Shown piece after piece: positions 19,860 through 34,000 of a DNA stretch of 64,000 nucleotides (its first letter is position 1; each line of letters starts with the position of its first letter). The position numbers were made by a program, and so were the translations under genes. Below the pieces are notes generated by a model. It worked only from the letters and a program-made list of their open reading frames with translations. It was not told the origin of the DNA and did no database searches. The DNA lies in the NCBI GenBank assembly GCA_030268105.1, contig BSDZ01000004.1:1909001-1973000 (forward strand), read 5' to 3'. Source of the stretch: Volvox africanus (taxonomy: Eukaryota > Chlorophyta > Chlorophyceae > Chlamydomonadales > Volvocaceae).

Positions 19860-21668
19860 TGCGGCCCTGCCCGCGGCCACTGTATCAAATGCCCACTAGT
19901 TCGTTTTTGCGACCCTATCAGAGTAAGTCTATTAACAAGAAACATGAAGCTCATGCCAAATCCTTGAATCATAGGATGAGCTCAGGTAAAAATAAGCCAG
20001 CATCCTCAGTTGCTCTCAATAAGTTGCGGCCCCGCTTGGGCCACACCCTATAGTGTTTCGACGACTATTGTAAGCTGTTGGACGCCCGCTTGAGCTCTCT
20101 ATTTTATGCCCTAAGAAATAGGACAACGAGGAGAAAACAAAGGCTAGCAACCAAATGCAATCTAGTTGTTGAGAAACAGAATAGTGTTGGCTAAGCGGGG
20201 CATCAAAAAGTCTGTTTTGCGCTTCTAGTGCATCTGGAAGGCGTTGCAAGCCGACGCTCAGGGATTGGAGCTGTACGACGTACTGGATACTGGCCTTTCA
20301 TGCAGTCATCATTTTACACCTTTTCGCATATGTTCTTCAAATATACCTATTCCAACTTCATTTTAAGTTACCCCGCCCGCGTTCTCGTGGTATAGGCCAC
20401 GCTACACATTCTTGGTCTCGTTTCTTGTATGGAGCCGGCATGTTTATTATATCCTCTCAAGGATGGTAATTTTTCATTTCAGACAGACGGCTGACACTAC
20501 ATTAATGCCCTCATTTTAAATTTGACGTACCGGTATCAGTCAACCGCCCTCCTTGTGGCCTCGTCCCACGGGCCACCTCTTCCGTAACTACAACACATTT
20601 AATTTACACAATTACTTCCCATAAGCTTCAATGTTATATCTTAGACACCTTGGATAATCGCTTAATTCACAGATTTCCCATGGCCCACGCATACAGCTAG
20701 CTGCTGGTCAGCCTGCATTATCCAGGATGTAGTAAAGAATTTGGGTTGTTCGGCCCATTATCTATGTTACGTGGGATAGCACAAATGCCCCGCACTGCCC
20801 CCGAACCTCAGGCACGAAAGTAGTCTGTTCTGTGCAGCAGGCACTGAGCACTGCGCTAGTGTTAATCATCGTTGCACATTGTGTACATTTTTCAATTGAA
20901 CAGGAAAGAGACGGGAATTCCCAACACCATTTAACATGTGGGCAGTGGCAGTGCCCTCATGCCTTTTCAGCCGGCATCACCTACCCAAGAAAGCCATATT
21001 TTTGGGAGTGGCTTAACCCTATAAATAACACAACCAAGTTATTTTGCATCAATTTTTAAGAAGTACAAGGTGTGACTTATGAGAGACACTTCTATATTAA
21101 CTAACTATTACAAAAACAGCCTATGGTACGCGATATAAAGAGATACATCTTGTTGCTTTAAGAATTGTTTCGTAAGTTAGGTTTTATTCGTAGATGCCGA
21201 ATATCACCTTAAAGCAGGTCCTTGGTTGAGTGCGTGCCAATCCTTGAACTAATACATTCAGGATTCCGCAACCCAGAATTTATGCACCAGCTAATCGCAA
21301 ATCCTGCATCGAAATGGCACCGATTGTCAGCCATGTCCAGTCTGGGCTTCATCGTGTTTCGATGGGCTTGCGCCAACACGCAGCGTCAATCCAAAAGATC
21401 AAAGTTGACTTTAGCAAGGTATGAATGCCCATGGCTGCCTCCTACGGCTTCACTCGTGCTCGGTCAACGACGCCAACCGCGCTCCGTCTCACACCTGATC
21501 ACATACATATGCACAGTGCATGCCACCACTTCTCTGGACGGCGTGCACGTTCAGAATGATTTCTGCAGCTAGAGAATACAATCATTTAAAGGGACGATGT
21601 GCATTCTGCCTTTTGCCAGAGGTTTCCAGCCCGTTTCCGGCCTTGTACTGCGATACTGATAAAGCGTA
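19860..21668. other. Intergenic region between divergent protease and transporter genes
   Basis: 1.8 kb with no supported gene. It should contain the promoters of the minus-strand prohead-protease gene and the plus-strand transporter. It is somewhat AT-rich around 20280-21200. No hallmark viral gene (major capsid protein, terminase, portal) is recognisable. Confidence 0.4.
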
Positions 21669-24600
21669 TGGTGGTCTGTGTTATTGACCTTAAACAGGTT
21701 CCAGACTGGACACGGAGGGCTACACGCCTAAGCATTGCGCTTGTGTTCTTCGGCATCCTGGGGCACTGTGCTAAGTTCTCCCCAGGTGGGATCGGGCCTG
21801 ACGGGGAGGTAGGAGGTCCAGTTCTCCCGGAACGCCAGAGCACCCAAGACTAGATTGCAAATTCCAATCGGAGCTCTAACTCATCCATTCCTTAGCAGCA
21901 CAACGCCCTTCAATTTAATTACCTGAACAGTTGTCGTTCCTTATGCAAACACTATCGATTGTCGTAATTTCTTGCCATTCATAGAGCATCAGGTTTTCGC
22001 CTCAAACTTCCGCCAGAGCTGCAACTGGGCCGCGATCACGTGTATCGTCGTTACCGCACCGCTCATCGGGAAGGTGGCCCAGGTGGGGGATTTTGGCGGG
22101 CGGGCCATGTCCAGCGACCTTACGAGGTTCGACATTGTAGACTGGGCCACCCTGCGTTGTAGTTGGGTTGATGTGGCGCCGGGCGCCGGAACTGGACCGC
22201 GTTGGTCTTTTGGATGGTTAAACGAGCTTCTAACGAGGCAAAGCATAATCCAGTAGATGGCCACGCACCGAAAGCCGGTATATGGCAGTGTTTGTTTGGC
22301 ATTCCGGGTTCCTGCAGTTTGGGCTGGCTCCTGATACACAACCCAACGTGGCTGACCAGACTCACGGGTTGCATGGGTATCAAGGAAGGGCTGATGAGAA
22401 TGGGGCTGCACAGGAAAATGTAGCAGCGCGGCCGCTAAGCCAGCTCAGATTAAATTCCTTGGCAGGCAGCTAGCAAGCCAGTAAGCCGTGTGCAGCAGGT
22501 CGGGATCACAAGATGTCGGTTGATTTGGGTCATTTTTGAAGATGCACCCTGGTCCCCCTCGTCATTCAACGTTGATTGTCTGCCGCTACTCCCAGCATAG
22601 CCAGTAGTGTTGACGATTTCATAAGACCTCCTATTGACGTATTCGCGAGGCCTCCGGTAAAAGTGCGACGGATGTCGTAGTGTTATGACGGTCAATGTCG
22701 TATCCTACCAGGTTGCATTCGACCGGCTGCTGGGCACTGCAGTGGGCGGCCTCATCGGATGTGTCTGCTTCACTGTGGGGTGAGAAGACGACGCGGGAGC
22801 CGTGCAGACGCGTCAAGGTTGGGGCGCCCCGCCATCCACACCGCCTCCTGTTTTTGTAACCTTAGGGTTTACCAGTGAGGGAGATTTAGCTTCAACACGC
22901 ATGCCAGCTCCCGCACTCAACAAGTACCTGTTACGACTCCGATTCCGTAGGGCTGTCGGCCTTTCCCGACCTGAAGCTCTCGTCACGTTGCCGTACTTAT
23001 TCACCTGGCCCGTGCGTAATCTGCTAACATAATGGCTTCCAGGTCAGCACCCAGCTCGTTTTGGAACATTGCATTTAGGCATCTACCTAATCGTCCGGCC
23101 CACATGTGATGACCCATTTCCGGCATCAGACCCACGCTGATCCCCCTCCGCCATGCAACCTGCCGACTACGTTCCGTCTGACCTACTGTGCGTGATAGAC
23201 CTGTCCTGTTGCCCCGCTCAGGTTCCACATGTTCGGGGCCTTTGGTGGTGGTATCTTCATCAGCCTCATGTCCGGAGTCGCCGTGTGGACTACAACCTAC
23301 ATAGCGTACAAGTTCTCAATGGATCAACTCGTACGATTCGTACAGCTGACGTACATCATTGTGGCGTTTGGGGCCAAGCCGGATAAGGGTGCGGAGGGCA
23401 TGCACGTCGGCGGTTGCGTGTGTTGGGGCAGGGAGGGGGGATTCAGGCAAACGCGAGCATGGGCACTACTTTTTTTGCTCAAAACGCATGGGCTCACCCG
23501 TGCCCAACGATGGCAGAATTATTAAGGTATGTACTTCTTTGCTTTAACAGAGGATAAATGCAGTGGAGAGATGCCGCAGATCCTCTTTGACCGGATGGAC
23601 AGCTCCTACCGATTTCATGTGTACGACATGAGGTTGACGTGCGCAAGATGCCCCCCAAACATGTATGTGGATTTGATTCAGCTCGTGTGCGCCGGTGTCA
23701 CTGGCTCCAGGTGCGTTCCTGCTGGCCTTGCTGCGTGTGGGCGGCATCTTCGCGGGCGGGCTTCTGAGCGTAGTGCTTGCGGTAGTGGTATTGCCACGCA
23801 GCGCCTCAATAGATTGCCTGCTGGAGATGAAGAAGGCGCTCAAGGCTTTGTACGATTTGAACCAAGAGGTAGGTGTCGTAGGTCAATGGAATATGTGAGC
23901 GCGTGCTAGGACCGCTCAAAAGGGTAAGAATCAGAAGCCGGGGCCTTCGGCCCCGCCTCGCGGCCTTGAGACGGCGATAAGAAAACCTCGCCTTCGCATT
24001 CCACGCTGTTTCCGTTTCACAAGCGCTATTATGCTGCTGAGGCTCACCATTCATTCGTGTTCGATATCTTCAGCGATTCTTTTACTTTATTGATAACACA
24101 TTCGCACTAGACTCTCCACTATTCACCTTGACCTCAGTTCACTCTCCTTGGTCCTAATGAACGATCGATAATGTAGGTGTGGGCCGTAAGCGGGATGACC
24201 GGAAAGAGTATGTCTAGGTAAGCAAGAACCAATAGAGCGATGCGATAGCTTGTCCGGTAGAACATCGAACGACGAACAGCAATTATTCCTACGATGGCAT
24301 CACAGTGACATGTCATCGTGTGGTGTGCGTGTGTCATCATTTGGTGGCAAAGCAAAGTGTCCGGGAGCCGGGTATACCCCTGACCACCTCTGTCAAGGCC
24401 CTGCCTTTGAAAGATACCCGCTATCGTTACCCGGGTGCACCCCTCCAACAGACGCTCTGTCCGTAAGACCCATCGCCATGGCTATTCGGCGCTGCAACTC
24501 CGATTAGATGCCGCTGCAGCCTCGGCGGCGTTAAAATCAAATGCCAGTGATCCTGCGATGGCTACGGCGATGCCACCAGATGTCCGTTGCGCTGGTAGCG

Positions 24601-27600
24601 GCCGCGTCGACAGGGTATCGTCCTTGCCTGACGGTCTTCGTCGAGGGCTGCACGACAGTAGCTTAAACCACCTGAATCTTTTGGTGCAGCGCGATGCGGA
24701 ACGGGTGAGGATGACCGGGGACCGGTGGGAACTTGAAGAACGGGGCAGCTTGAGTGCGTTTGGAGCGCTGCAGGTTGGATCTACCCTGAAACGGCAATTT
24801 CGTAGTTTTATTTTCCTAAGTTCCTCGGGGGGCGTAAGAGCACGTTTCCCCCAACGGGTGTCCTAAACGAATGTTTTTTTATTCCATCACCGGCCTGTGA
24901 ATCAAGGCATCACGATGCACATGCACGGTCCCTACGTTCAAGCTCGCATGGCGAAGGTGCGCTTTCGATTAAGTATTCCTGCATATTGTTGCGTTACCGG
25001 ACTGGTGGTGCATGCGCTTCGGAAACATGTGCTGTCTCCATTGCAGGCATAGGGTACCAGCCAGTGCGTGCAGATGACGGCGATGCGGCGTTCAGCGTGT
25101 GCAAAATGCACCGCCCTGACCGCACCTGGCCGCCTGACCGCAGGATTTGCATGAGGCCGCAATCGAGAAACTGTTCACGGCAGTGTACACGGCACTGGGC
25201 CGAGTGGACGAACACCTGGCGCAAACCCGTGGGGAGATTTATATCTGGCACTTTTGGGGGCGCTACTTCTTCCTGCCAGGTGAGGGCCGCTGGCGCCTGC
25301 AGACGTTGGTGAGATGGGTGACTAGGGTGGCGTGAAGACGATGTACGGGAGCGGAGTACGACCTGCAGGGGACGCAACTGGGCGTTGGTACGTTATTCCG
25401 TGCTTGTGGCCACCACTGTCCCAGCCCCCAAAACTCGCCTTGTCCTTCTCCTTAGCCCTTGGCACTTCCTGCCATGCCGCTGTTGCAACCTGTCGCCTCT
25501 GCCTCTTATGCTCTGTGATGTGCAATTGTTAGCCCCCACCTGTCATAACGCTTCTTGTGACGACGTGCGCTTTGCCCATGTGGCCCTACCAGGCGTGCAC
25601 TGGTTTCCAGTGACGGGGCGGTGGCGGGTACCTAAGGAGGATTTGGATAACATGGTCATGTGTGTGCGGCGTGTGGCACGGATGCTATGGGTAAGAAACT
25701 GCATAGGAGGCGAGGAGGCGTGTGGACGGTTATGAGCCCGCTAGGCTGCTTGCCCAGCTCTGTTAGCTCTTTTGCCACAGTGCCCCTACCCGGGGATAGC
25801 ATGGCAGGGGTTGGTGATGGCGAGGCAGCGTTGTCAAATTTGGAATATATATTTAGGGCGCCTCCCACGACAACGGTTTAATGGATGTATCGCCTTTCGA
25901 ATGGCGCTACCCTCCTGATGCTGGCCTACCTGCCACCAACCCTATGTTTTTTACACCGTTGCTCGGTCGCATAACCCAAGACGCTTTTGCTGGATTTTGA
26001 GGAGGGCTTTGGCTCTGAAATGGAGGCGGTCCTGCAATTGTACTACCCCAAGCAGCTCCTCAGCGAGCTGGCCGAATATCAGGCGCGAGCGATACTGGTA
26101 TGGCTGGCACGCTGGCAGGGTTTGAGTCCAGCGGGGTGTGCGAGCAGGAGCGTGTTTGGAGTGCTTGATGGGATATGGAAGTGTCTGCCGGGGGAGGAAA
26201 CGGTGGGGCGACACAAGAGAGTTGGTCGGCAAAAAGCAATGAGGCCGACTCGATCGTGCTTGAGGGGTGCTAATAGGGGTGACAGGCTATGAAGCGCCAT
26301 GGGTCAGTCAAGGAGAGGAACGGGAGACCCGCAAGGCTACGTGAGTGCCGTTCCATCGCCGTGCGCCGTCTGTATATGCCCGCGCTGGCCGTGGCTGACG
26401 CTTGTTTACGTATTGGTTTGTTCCCTAGACGTTTTTTGTTTCATCCGCATGCATTTGCTGTGTAACAACACCTCATTTAATTTGCTAAGTATTCCTGAAC
26501 CCCTCTCCAGGACCTTCTCCGCGCCTTCCCTGGCGCCTCCACCATAGAGGTGAGCACCAAAGGGAGTACACATCAAGGGTCAAACAACCCATTCGTCTCC
26601 ATACCATTAGGTCAGGGCTTGGTTATTTTTAGGAATATATGCGGAGTTCCCGATGTGTCTGGGTACAGTTGATCCCCCCTCCCGATCAGACGTTTCTTCG
26701 GTGGATGAGGTGGTGGCCGTGCTTCCTCCAACCCTTCACAAATGTTATCCCGTTTACGTTTCTTGTCCCCCGCGTTCATGGCCTCTCCTACATTTCCCAA
26801 CCAGGTGGACAACCTGTTCACATTAGGCCTGGTGACGGACTGTCTTATGCAGGCGAGTTGGGTGATGTGCGGTAGAAGGACTTAGGGTTTAGGACGGCGC
26901 AGCGGTGGCGGAGAGAAGCAAGGAAGACCGTTAAGGCCAAAAGGTCGTCGCATTGCTCTGCACACCGATTGCATTGCCATGATCAATCTACAGTTCTTGC
27001 CCTGGCATTGGCCATATCGGCCTTTTCACGGCCTATCCATACGGCCAATTGCGTGAATTTTGTTGCCGAATCAATGTCACGACCTTAGCTTGCGTCCTTC
27101 ATGGCCGCAGATTAGCGATGCGCGCGCCCGGAACACAGTGTTTAAAATGAAGCGCAGGCGTGCCACTGCCGCCGCACCCTCTGGTGTCGCTTCACCTGGC
27201 CCGCGGACGGGACGAGGCACGGCGACAGTGTCAGTACGAGGGCCGTTGCAGGGTGATGGGGAAGTGGTCAAAACGGCAGATTGCAGGCGGTCAGTGGAGC
27301 TGAGCATGACACGGTGGGTCTCATACTAGCTGCTTCCACAGCTAGCGTAGTAGGTGTTGGAATGGAGGAGTCATATGGAGCGCAGCATGGTGGAGTGGCA
27401 AATACTCGATTATGGGATTTGCGCCTACCCCAAAACCCTTGCAGCGAATTTGCTTGCGCCGAGGCTGGAGTCCTTTTCATACCGGGGCAGGCTGTGGCTG
27501 GCGGTAGCGCTTATTGCCGGAAGTTTTAGACCGCGTGTTAACGTCTCCTACACCGGCCTGTGATGCGCCTTAATGCCGTCCAGGCTGCAGCAGCCAGGTA

Positions 27601-29501
27601 ACTGCGTATCGGCGCCGGCGGCAGGAGTCGAAATCGAGAAGCAACCACTGCTCGCGGCTATCGCACAGTCGTCCTCAGCAAAGTTAGCGGCGCCAAATCC
27701 AACCGCTGGCAAAGACGGTAGTGGCTGGGGTGAAAGCGGCAGTGGCTACCCCTTCCAGCGGCTGTCCGAAGTTGGCAGCGGCGTTATCACCGGAGGCCCG
27801 GGGATGTTGCACTCAGGCTTGGCCGCCGTTCCTGTTGGGGACCTGACCGGCGAGCCTAGTGGCGGCAGCAATGCGGGCGCCGCAGGAGCCAGTGGCGGTG
27901 ACAGCGGCCTCATGAGCGGCATGTTCATCTCCAGGCTCATGTCCGGCACACCCGGCGAGCTTATGACTCTTCATCTACCGCCCCGTCGATACCTACAGGA
28001 ACAACAACAGCAACAGCAGCGCGCACAGAAGAAGCAGGGACAGCTTGAGAGAGGATTGCCTACAACGCTGGATGATCCGGCACAAGGAGCAGACGCAGCT
28101 GTAGTTCAGACGCAGCCACTGACAATAGCGCAACGGCAAGGGTCGATAGACATCTTTGGCGGTGTCCATTTCAACACACTGTTGGGTGACAGATTTGGTG
28201 AGGCTGCTGTCTTAGAAAACGCCACGTCAGGGGCAGCTGTGGCGGCTGCGGACATGCAATCACCGGTGGGGACGCTAGCGGCGGCACCTCCGGATGCCTC
28301 AGGGCACTCTGCGTCCTCACTCCCACCGAGGCCGCGCAGTTCAACAGGGGACCCCGCCAGCCGGTCCATGCTGCCGATGCCAGCTTCCCTGTCACCCCCG
28401 CCGCAGCAGCAGCAACAAAAAGGGCAAGCGTATGCCGGGCACTCCAGAACACCGTTTGATACGTCTACAAATGTCCCCAACTGGATGGAGCAACTCCGAA
28501 GCTCGTAAGTGCTTTAATAGCTGGACTCCTGTATCAAATTCGCACAATCGCTCTGATCCTGTATCCCATCGACCCTTGTGGCTTTCCTGTGGCTACTTAA
28601 CAGTTCTCTCCGGGTCCTTTTTTTCCAAGGCACATCTCATCCTGCGACAGGTCCCTGGCATTAAGTGGCTCGGAGGTCGCTGCAATCCTACGGCCCGGCT
28701 CCAACGAGCCATCAGCCGCCGCAGCAGCAACGGTCACGGGCGCGGCCTCGACTACAGGGCTGCCGCAAGCTCCCGTGCCACCCAAGACAGTAAGAACACG
28801 AATTTCGCCGACACGGACGGTGCCTCAGGCAGCAGCCGCGGCAGACGTGGCAGTGGCAACAGGCATGGGCTCCGCCGGCTGCAGCACCAGCGTCCGCAGC
28901 AGCTCCGAAGTTGTTAGAGGGACGCACGACCGGGATCTGGAGCGGGATGGCATTCAGCGGCTGAATAGTGCACTGTTAAGTGTGTCAGTGGAGCCGGTCA
29001 CCTTCCCACCCACCGAGGAGGGGTACCTGTCACAGGTGGGTGGCGATGGACGGTGGTGGCTATGCATAGGGAGGTTCACCTGTCGTGAGCTTCAGCTCAG
29101 CGGGCGTCCCAGCGGGATCTGGGGCACGGGGAAATGACTATTAGAGGAATGGCAAAGAGAAGTAGCTGGATATAACGCAGTTTTTGAGGTCCTCAGGTTG
29201 GAGCCGCACGCAGGGACCCGTGCACAGCCAGTGTTGCGGTTCGAGCCCATGATAGACTTCCGGCCCGTTACTCCTCTTGAGAGGCCGAAGTACACTGCTC
29301 CCGCCGGGTGCGTATAGATGCAAGATGATCCCGAGCGTTTTCGTAACCTCACCAATCTCAACGTTCTGGCCATGACTCCTTGTGCAGGTCCGCTGGTACA
29401 GCTTTCAGTTTGTAATGGATGAGATGGTTAACGAGCTGGAGGAGGCGTTCCACGCTTGCAGCGCGTTATTGCAGAAGCTGCCGTACCCAATTGGCAACTG
29501 A
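21669..29501 (+). CDS. FUSC/ALMT-like multi-pass membrane transporter
   Basis: Likely an integral-membrane protein of the fusaric-acid-resistance/aluminium-activated malate transporter superfamily, which moves organic anions. Seen on the plus strand in order: VPDWTRRATRLSIALVFFGI (TM, about 21700); WAAITCIVVTAPLIGKVAQ before a donor near 22082; VAFDRLLGTAVGGLIGCVCF (about 22708-22767; RxLGTxxGG is the superfamily signature); GAFGGGIFISLMSGVAVWTT (about 23236-23300); an amphipathic exon LLSVVLAVVVLPRSASIDCL then ALKALYDLNQE (about 23760-23870); cytosolic helical exons with FTAVYTALGRVDEHLAQTRG (about 25177-25240), WFPVTGRWRVPKEDLDNMV (about 25601-25660) and QLYYPKQLLSELAEYQARAI (about 26034-26095); a long low-complexity exon 27573-28508; and a last exon YSFQFVMDEMVNELEEAFHA ending at TGA 29501. 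Introns are GT-AG; several internal exons remain unresolved. Exact start uncertain. Confidence 0.65.
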
Positions 29502-31058
29502 GGAAGCAGCCCCAACAAATCATAATTCAATACCGATTCATGATTGACATTCAGCCCTTTGACATCCAGCCCTTTACCCTTGCTGAATGGTTATATGTGG
29601 TAGGGTTGCCGAAGTACATCAGTTCGACATGGATAGCATGTCAACCAATCAAATGAACGGCCAAAAGGCAAAGTCTGCCAGCACATATCAAACAATCGAC
29701 GATCGAGTGGATGGTTGGAAGTCATCAACGCAAGTACTTTGGGGAAAAGGCATAGGACGGTGTATGTGTGACCAAGCATGGACGGTAATCTGCACATGAG
29801 GCTTGGTGTGCGATCTGCGTGCGCATTTGCAAGCGTCGTCGCAGATTACCGTTGTTTGATTGTATTTGCACTTCCTCATGATTTATTAGCTGCGTGTGTG
29901 CACCAGGTGGCACGCACGCCCTGGGCGCAGAATACCCTGGCCCCTAAAAGAAGTAAGCGCGCGTGCTGCACTGGTTATCCAGGGGCATTGCGAGGGTTTG
30001 TTGGGGACACGTACGCGATCATACCTCCTGCGTTTCATTCTTCGGGTGGCCTCATGAAAGCCACAAGGGTACATTCGACGGCATATGTGCGGTTATGCAT
30101 CGCGCATCGGGGGGAGGGGGCCGGCCTGGGACCCCTCTGCCTTTCTCTTATGTTTCATGACACAATAACGTTATTTGTTTCCGAACTTCGTACATGGTAT
30201 TTGCATTTTATGTACTCTAGCAGGACTTTGCATTCGCCGGCTTGCACCAACCGCAATAATGTCGGGCCTGGTCATGGTGGCTGTGCAAAGTGCCCGGCAG
30301 CCGCTCTTACCCCAGTGATATTGGCAAGCGGGTGAATATTTTCCATCTAGTCGAATTCTTTGGAAACTCGGAGAAACTCACACGGAGCAACTCCTCACCT
30401 CGTATCAGGATATGGCCATTTCTCGCTTGCCCTAACCAGCAGCGTTAGGTTGCAGCAACTAATCCCTCTTTGGCCCTTCATCGTGAAACGGCCGCTCCGC
30501 CGGCCTGCCTGGCTCCATAAAAAAAGTCGACAACACCGTATCGCTGGAACGCGCTGTAGGTGATGGCCGACTTCACATGTTTGCCCCTTGCCACCGTCCA
30601 CCGTATGCTGCAATCCCCCAATCTGATGGGGCAGTTAGCGCACACACGGCCATATCGGCTGTTCCACATGGTACCTGTGGCGCCGAACCTTTATTATCCT
30701 TTGCGATGTCCTCCGTTTTCCTTCTCCCCCGTGAGCAGCACGGCAAAGCCACAATTTAACTCGTAACATCTTCCCAGTTCATCCTAAGGCAACTGCTACT
30801 GGTAACTCCAGGGAACCCGCTCATGAAGCCCGTGCTGAGCAGCGAGAGACGGGGAAAACACATAACCGGATCCAGCCAGAGCTAAACAACAGTAGCTGCG
30901 TGGTCCTCACGATCGTGAAGCCCAAGCGAACGCCCTCCGCTTAGGTAGGTAAGTCGCATAAATCGCACAAGATTAATCCGCATAGCGCCCCCGCCGGGAG
31001 GCGATGACTTCTTCGTTCACCTTGAGCACTCCTGTGCGGCTGCGTTTGTTCCAAAGCA
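29502..31058. other. No gene recognised
   Basis: The 3' flank of the plus-strand transporter and the end of the next minus-strand gene converge here. Only short frames without motifs are seen. Confidence 0.4.
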
Positions 31059-34000
31059 TTATAACACGTCGGGTAAAATGCATGCCAGGCCTCTTGCGAT
31101 GCCAAGATCCAAAGTTGCCGCGTAACCTATAAGCACGCAACGCAGCGGTGCACGGGTGATAGGATCGAGTTTTGGTTCTGGGATAATGTGATGGGCGATA
31201 TGTTCAGCAACCCTTAAAGGAAGCCTTCGGACCGCAGGCAGCGAGCAGGCTCGTAGGCCTAGCCCCTTTCCCTTTCCCAAGCCAGCATACCCAGCAGGCC
31301 CCCTGCGTTACCTGCCGCACCCCTCCCAGTCAGAGCGGCTCACATTCAACACTGAAGCGGCAGCAAGTCATAGGGCTTTCCCGCTTCCGCAGCTTCAAGC
31401 AGCAACCCCAGCGGTCGGAAGCAGTCCGCTGATGGCATCAAGGTCGGTGGACTGCAGCCCCGTGTGCCGCACACAAGGAGCTCATGGGACAGGGCCTGTG
31501 GCACACCACGACGGACCCCGGAGCAGCCAAGTATAGACCCAGCAAGCGGACATTTCCGAAGGGATGACGGATCAAGTACGTGCCGGAGGCCGCTTGGCTT
31601 CAGTCAGCTTCACTCTACTTGTGTGGGTTCGAGCTAAGAGAGAAGTCCGTACATATACACCAGCCTTGCGCGGTAACATCGCTCCCAACGCCGCTGAATA
31701 CGTGCCGTACCTGCGCAATATACGCCAAAATCATTTGCTCGCTGCTATAGGGCCCAATTATGGCATGTTGTTGCCCTTGCTGCTGCTGCTGTTGCTGCGC
31801 GGATGGCGATGCGGCCGAAGTGTTTGCCTGCTGTTTACATCCGGTGACCTGGCCCTCCAGAGGCGCACTTTCGCAGTTTTTTTGATGCGAATCCAGGACC
31901 CACCACAGGGATTCCGCACCGTACTCCCCACGCGGGCCCTGGAACAGGCTGTTGGGTGGGGGTCCCAGGCAGGGCGCCATGTGAAGCGGCGCAACCAATG
32001 TGATGGATGTGCCATATGCGCATGCATAATTTCAATGAACCGCCCGGCACGCGAGGCCATTGCCCTTCACCCAACAGTCCAGGTGATACGTGGCTGACAA
32101 TTCACTGGAAGCCTTTCCAGCGCGATCTTCGCGCCCCTCTTAAGCATACGCAGCTCTTTTAAGAGGCGAGCCCCACGAGGGACACTTGTCAAAAAGAGCG
32201 ATGATCAAGATCGGCAGTTTTGCCAAACTCGTCCAGCACTGCAGTCTGACGACACCACGCACTCCATACCTGAACAACCCTGTGATGAAGCGCTGAAAGG
32301 GCGTAGAGACTGGCTTCATATCTGACATGGTCAGCGCCCGGGACTCGGCCGCCTCCCCTTGCGCCGTGACGTCATCGCCGCCACCTTGCGTCACTGTCGT
32401 TTTCGCGGGCCCACCTGCCGCCAACCCCGCAGCAACTTGCAGCGACGCCACATGCTCCTCTCCCGGCCGCTGCTCCTCCATTTCCGCCACAGCCGATTTT
32501 TGCGCAGCACTCTGTGACAAGATTTCATCCGACAATTTCGCTGCGCCGTCACCTACTTGCCCGCCAAAGGCGACGAAGCAAAAGGACGAGATGAGGTCCA
32601 AGTCACTCGCGATGGGAAGCATGTACTGGGTTTCATACAACAATGGCCCACGGGTCAGTTCAAGGGCTGAAAATACATCATGAAGTGTGTGCTCCGTATC
32701 ATTCGAGCTGCAATTAAGTGAATTTCGCGCCTGGTACCACAAGCCATCACGCTCCCCAGCCTTCAGTCCCGACTATCCCAGGCACCGTGAAAGATCCCTC
32801 TTGACTTTGGAAGAAGGCCTCGATCAGGGCGGTGACCCCGCCCGGCGGTCTTCCAACTGAACCCACGTGATTTCCAACTGCAATATAACGAGACCAGGAA
32901 GTCATGTACGCCTGCTGCTCATTGCCACTTCTTTGCTCCTAAAATTTATGAAGGCTTCTCCGTAAAAAAGAAAGGTTGCCTCCCTGTCCAATAAGTCCCT
33001 GGCCACCGTATCCTTCATCACCCATCAGGGCAACAGGGTCCGTGGACCCCTTCGTTTTGCTACCGCCTTCCAGCATCGGCTTCTGCGACCTGAGTTTACA
33101 CGGGACCCACATGCAGAGCGAGGGCGGCTTCCTGAATCCCGGGCCCTCTCCTCACCAGCTTCTGAGACTCCCTGGACTGAGTCGGAGCAGATGGAGGGCG
33201 ACAAAGGTGAGGTGGGGATGGCCAGGCAAGCCCTTCCGGGCTTTACGACGGCGAGCGGCTTGTGCAAGGATGAGGCTTCCGCACACTGCCGCTGCTGCGA
33301 TTGAATTTCCTCTTCCGCTGCTGCTGAAGAGCCGCGGGCTGCTGGCAAAACCGGATGCGTAGCTTGGTTGACCGATAAGCCGTCAGCTGAATCCGCGCAT
33401 CGCCCTTGCACCACCATGCCGTCACTGTCTGCATTGCCTGCGCCTTTGTCTGCGTGGACATTTATGCCCTGTGATGAGGACGCGTGCGTCCCAACCTCCT
33501 CATCCGCCATCTGCACGGCTGAAACCTGTCCGGATGCTTCGTTATCGCGGTGCTCTGTTCGTCCAAGCTTCTCCGACTGCGGCGTGCTGCTGCCTGGGCC
33601 TGCAGATGCTGCCACTGAAGGTGCTGCTTCCGCCGCTGCCGTCGGTGGCTTAGAGCCATCGGGCACAACCTCAGCAGCCTTCGTGGACGGCACAAACGTC
33701 TTAGCACTCGGGTTAAGGAAAGTTGGCGCTGCCGGATTCAAGCGATGGATCCCTGTCTTTCGAATGGCTCCGCCAGCCACTGCTACTTCTGCTGTCACCA
33801 AGGGAATAGTTAGCATCTTTACTCCTTCGGAGTTGCTGATTTTGTCGTAGACGCCGTCTGCCGGCTCATCCCCGTTGAGTTCGTCCTCAGCATCATCTTC
33901 ATATTCCATTTCGCCGTAATCGTCCCCCTCGCAATCTGGCTCTTCATAGACGGCTTCCGCATTAGACGGCTCGCCGTAAAGTGCCTCCGTTTGCTCTACG

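Noticed and set aside
26881..26893. Telomere-like TTAGGGTTTAGG
   Set aside because: Only about two units, within the transporter gene; too short to be an internal telomere array.
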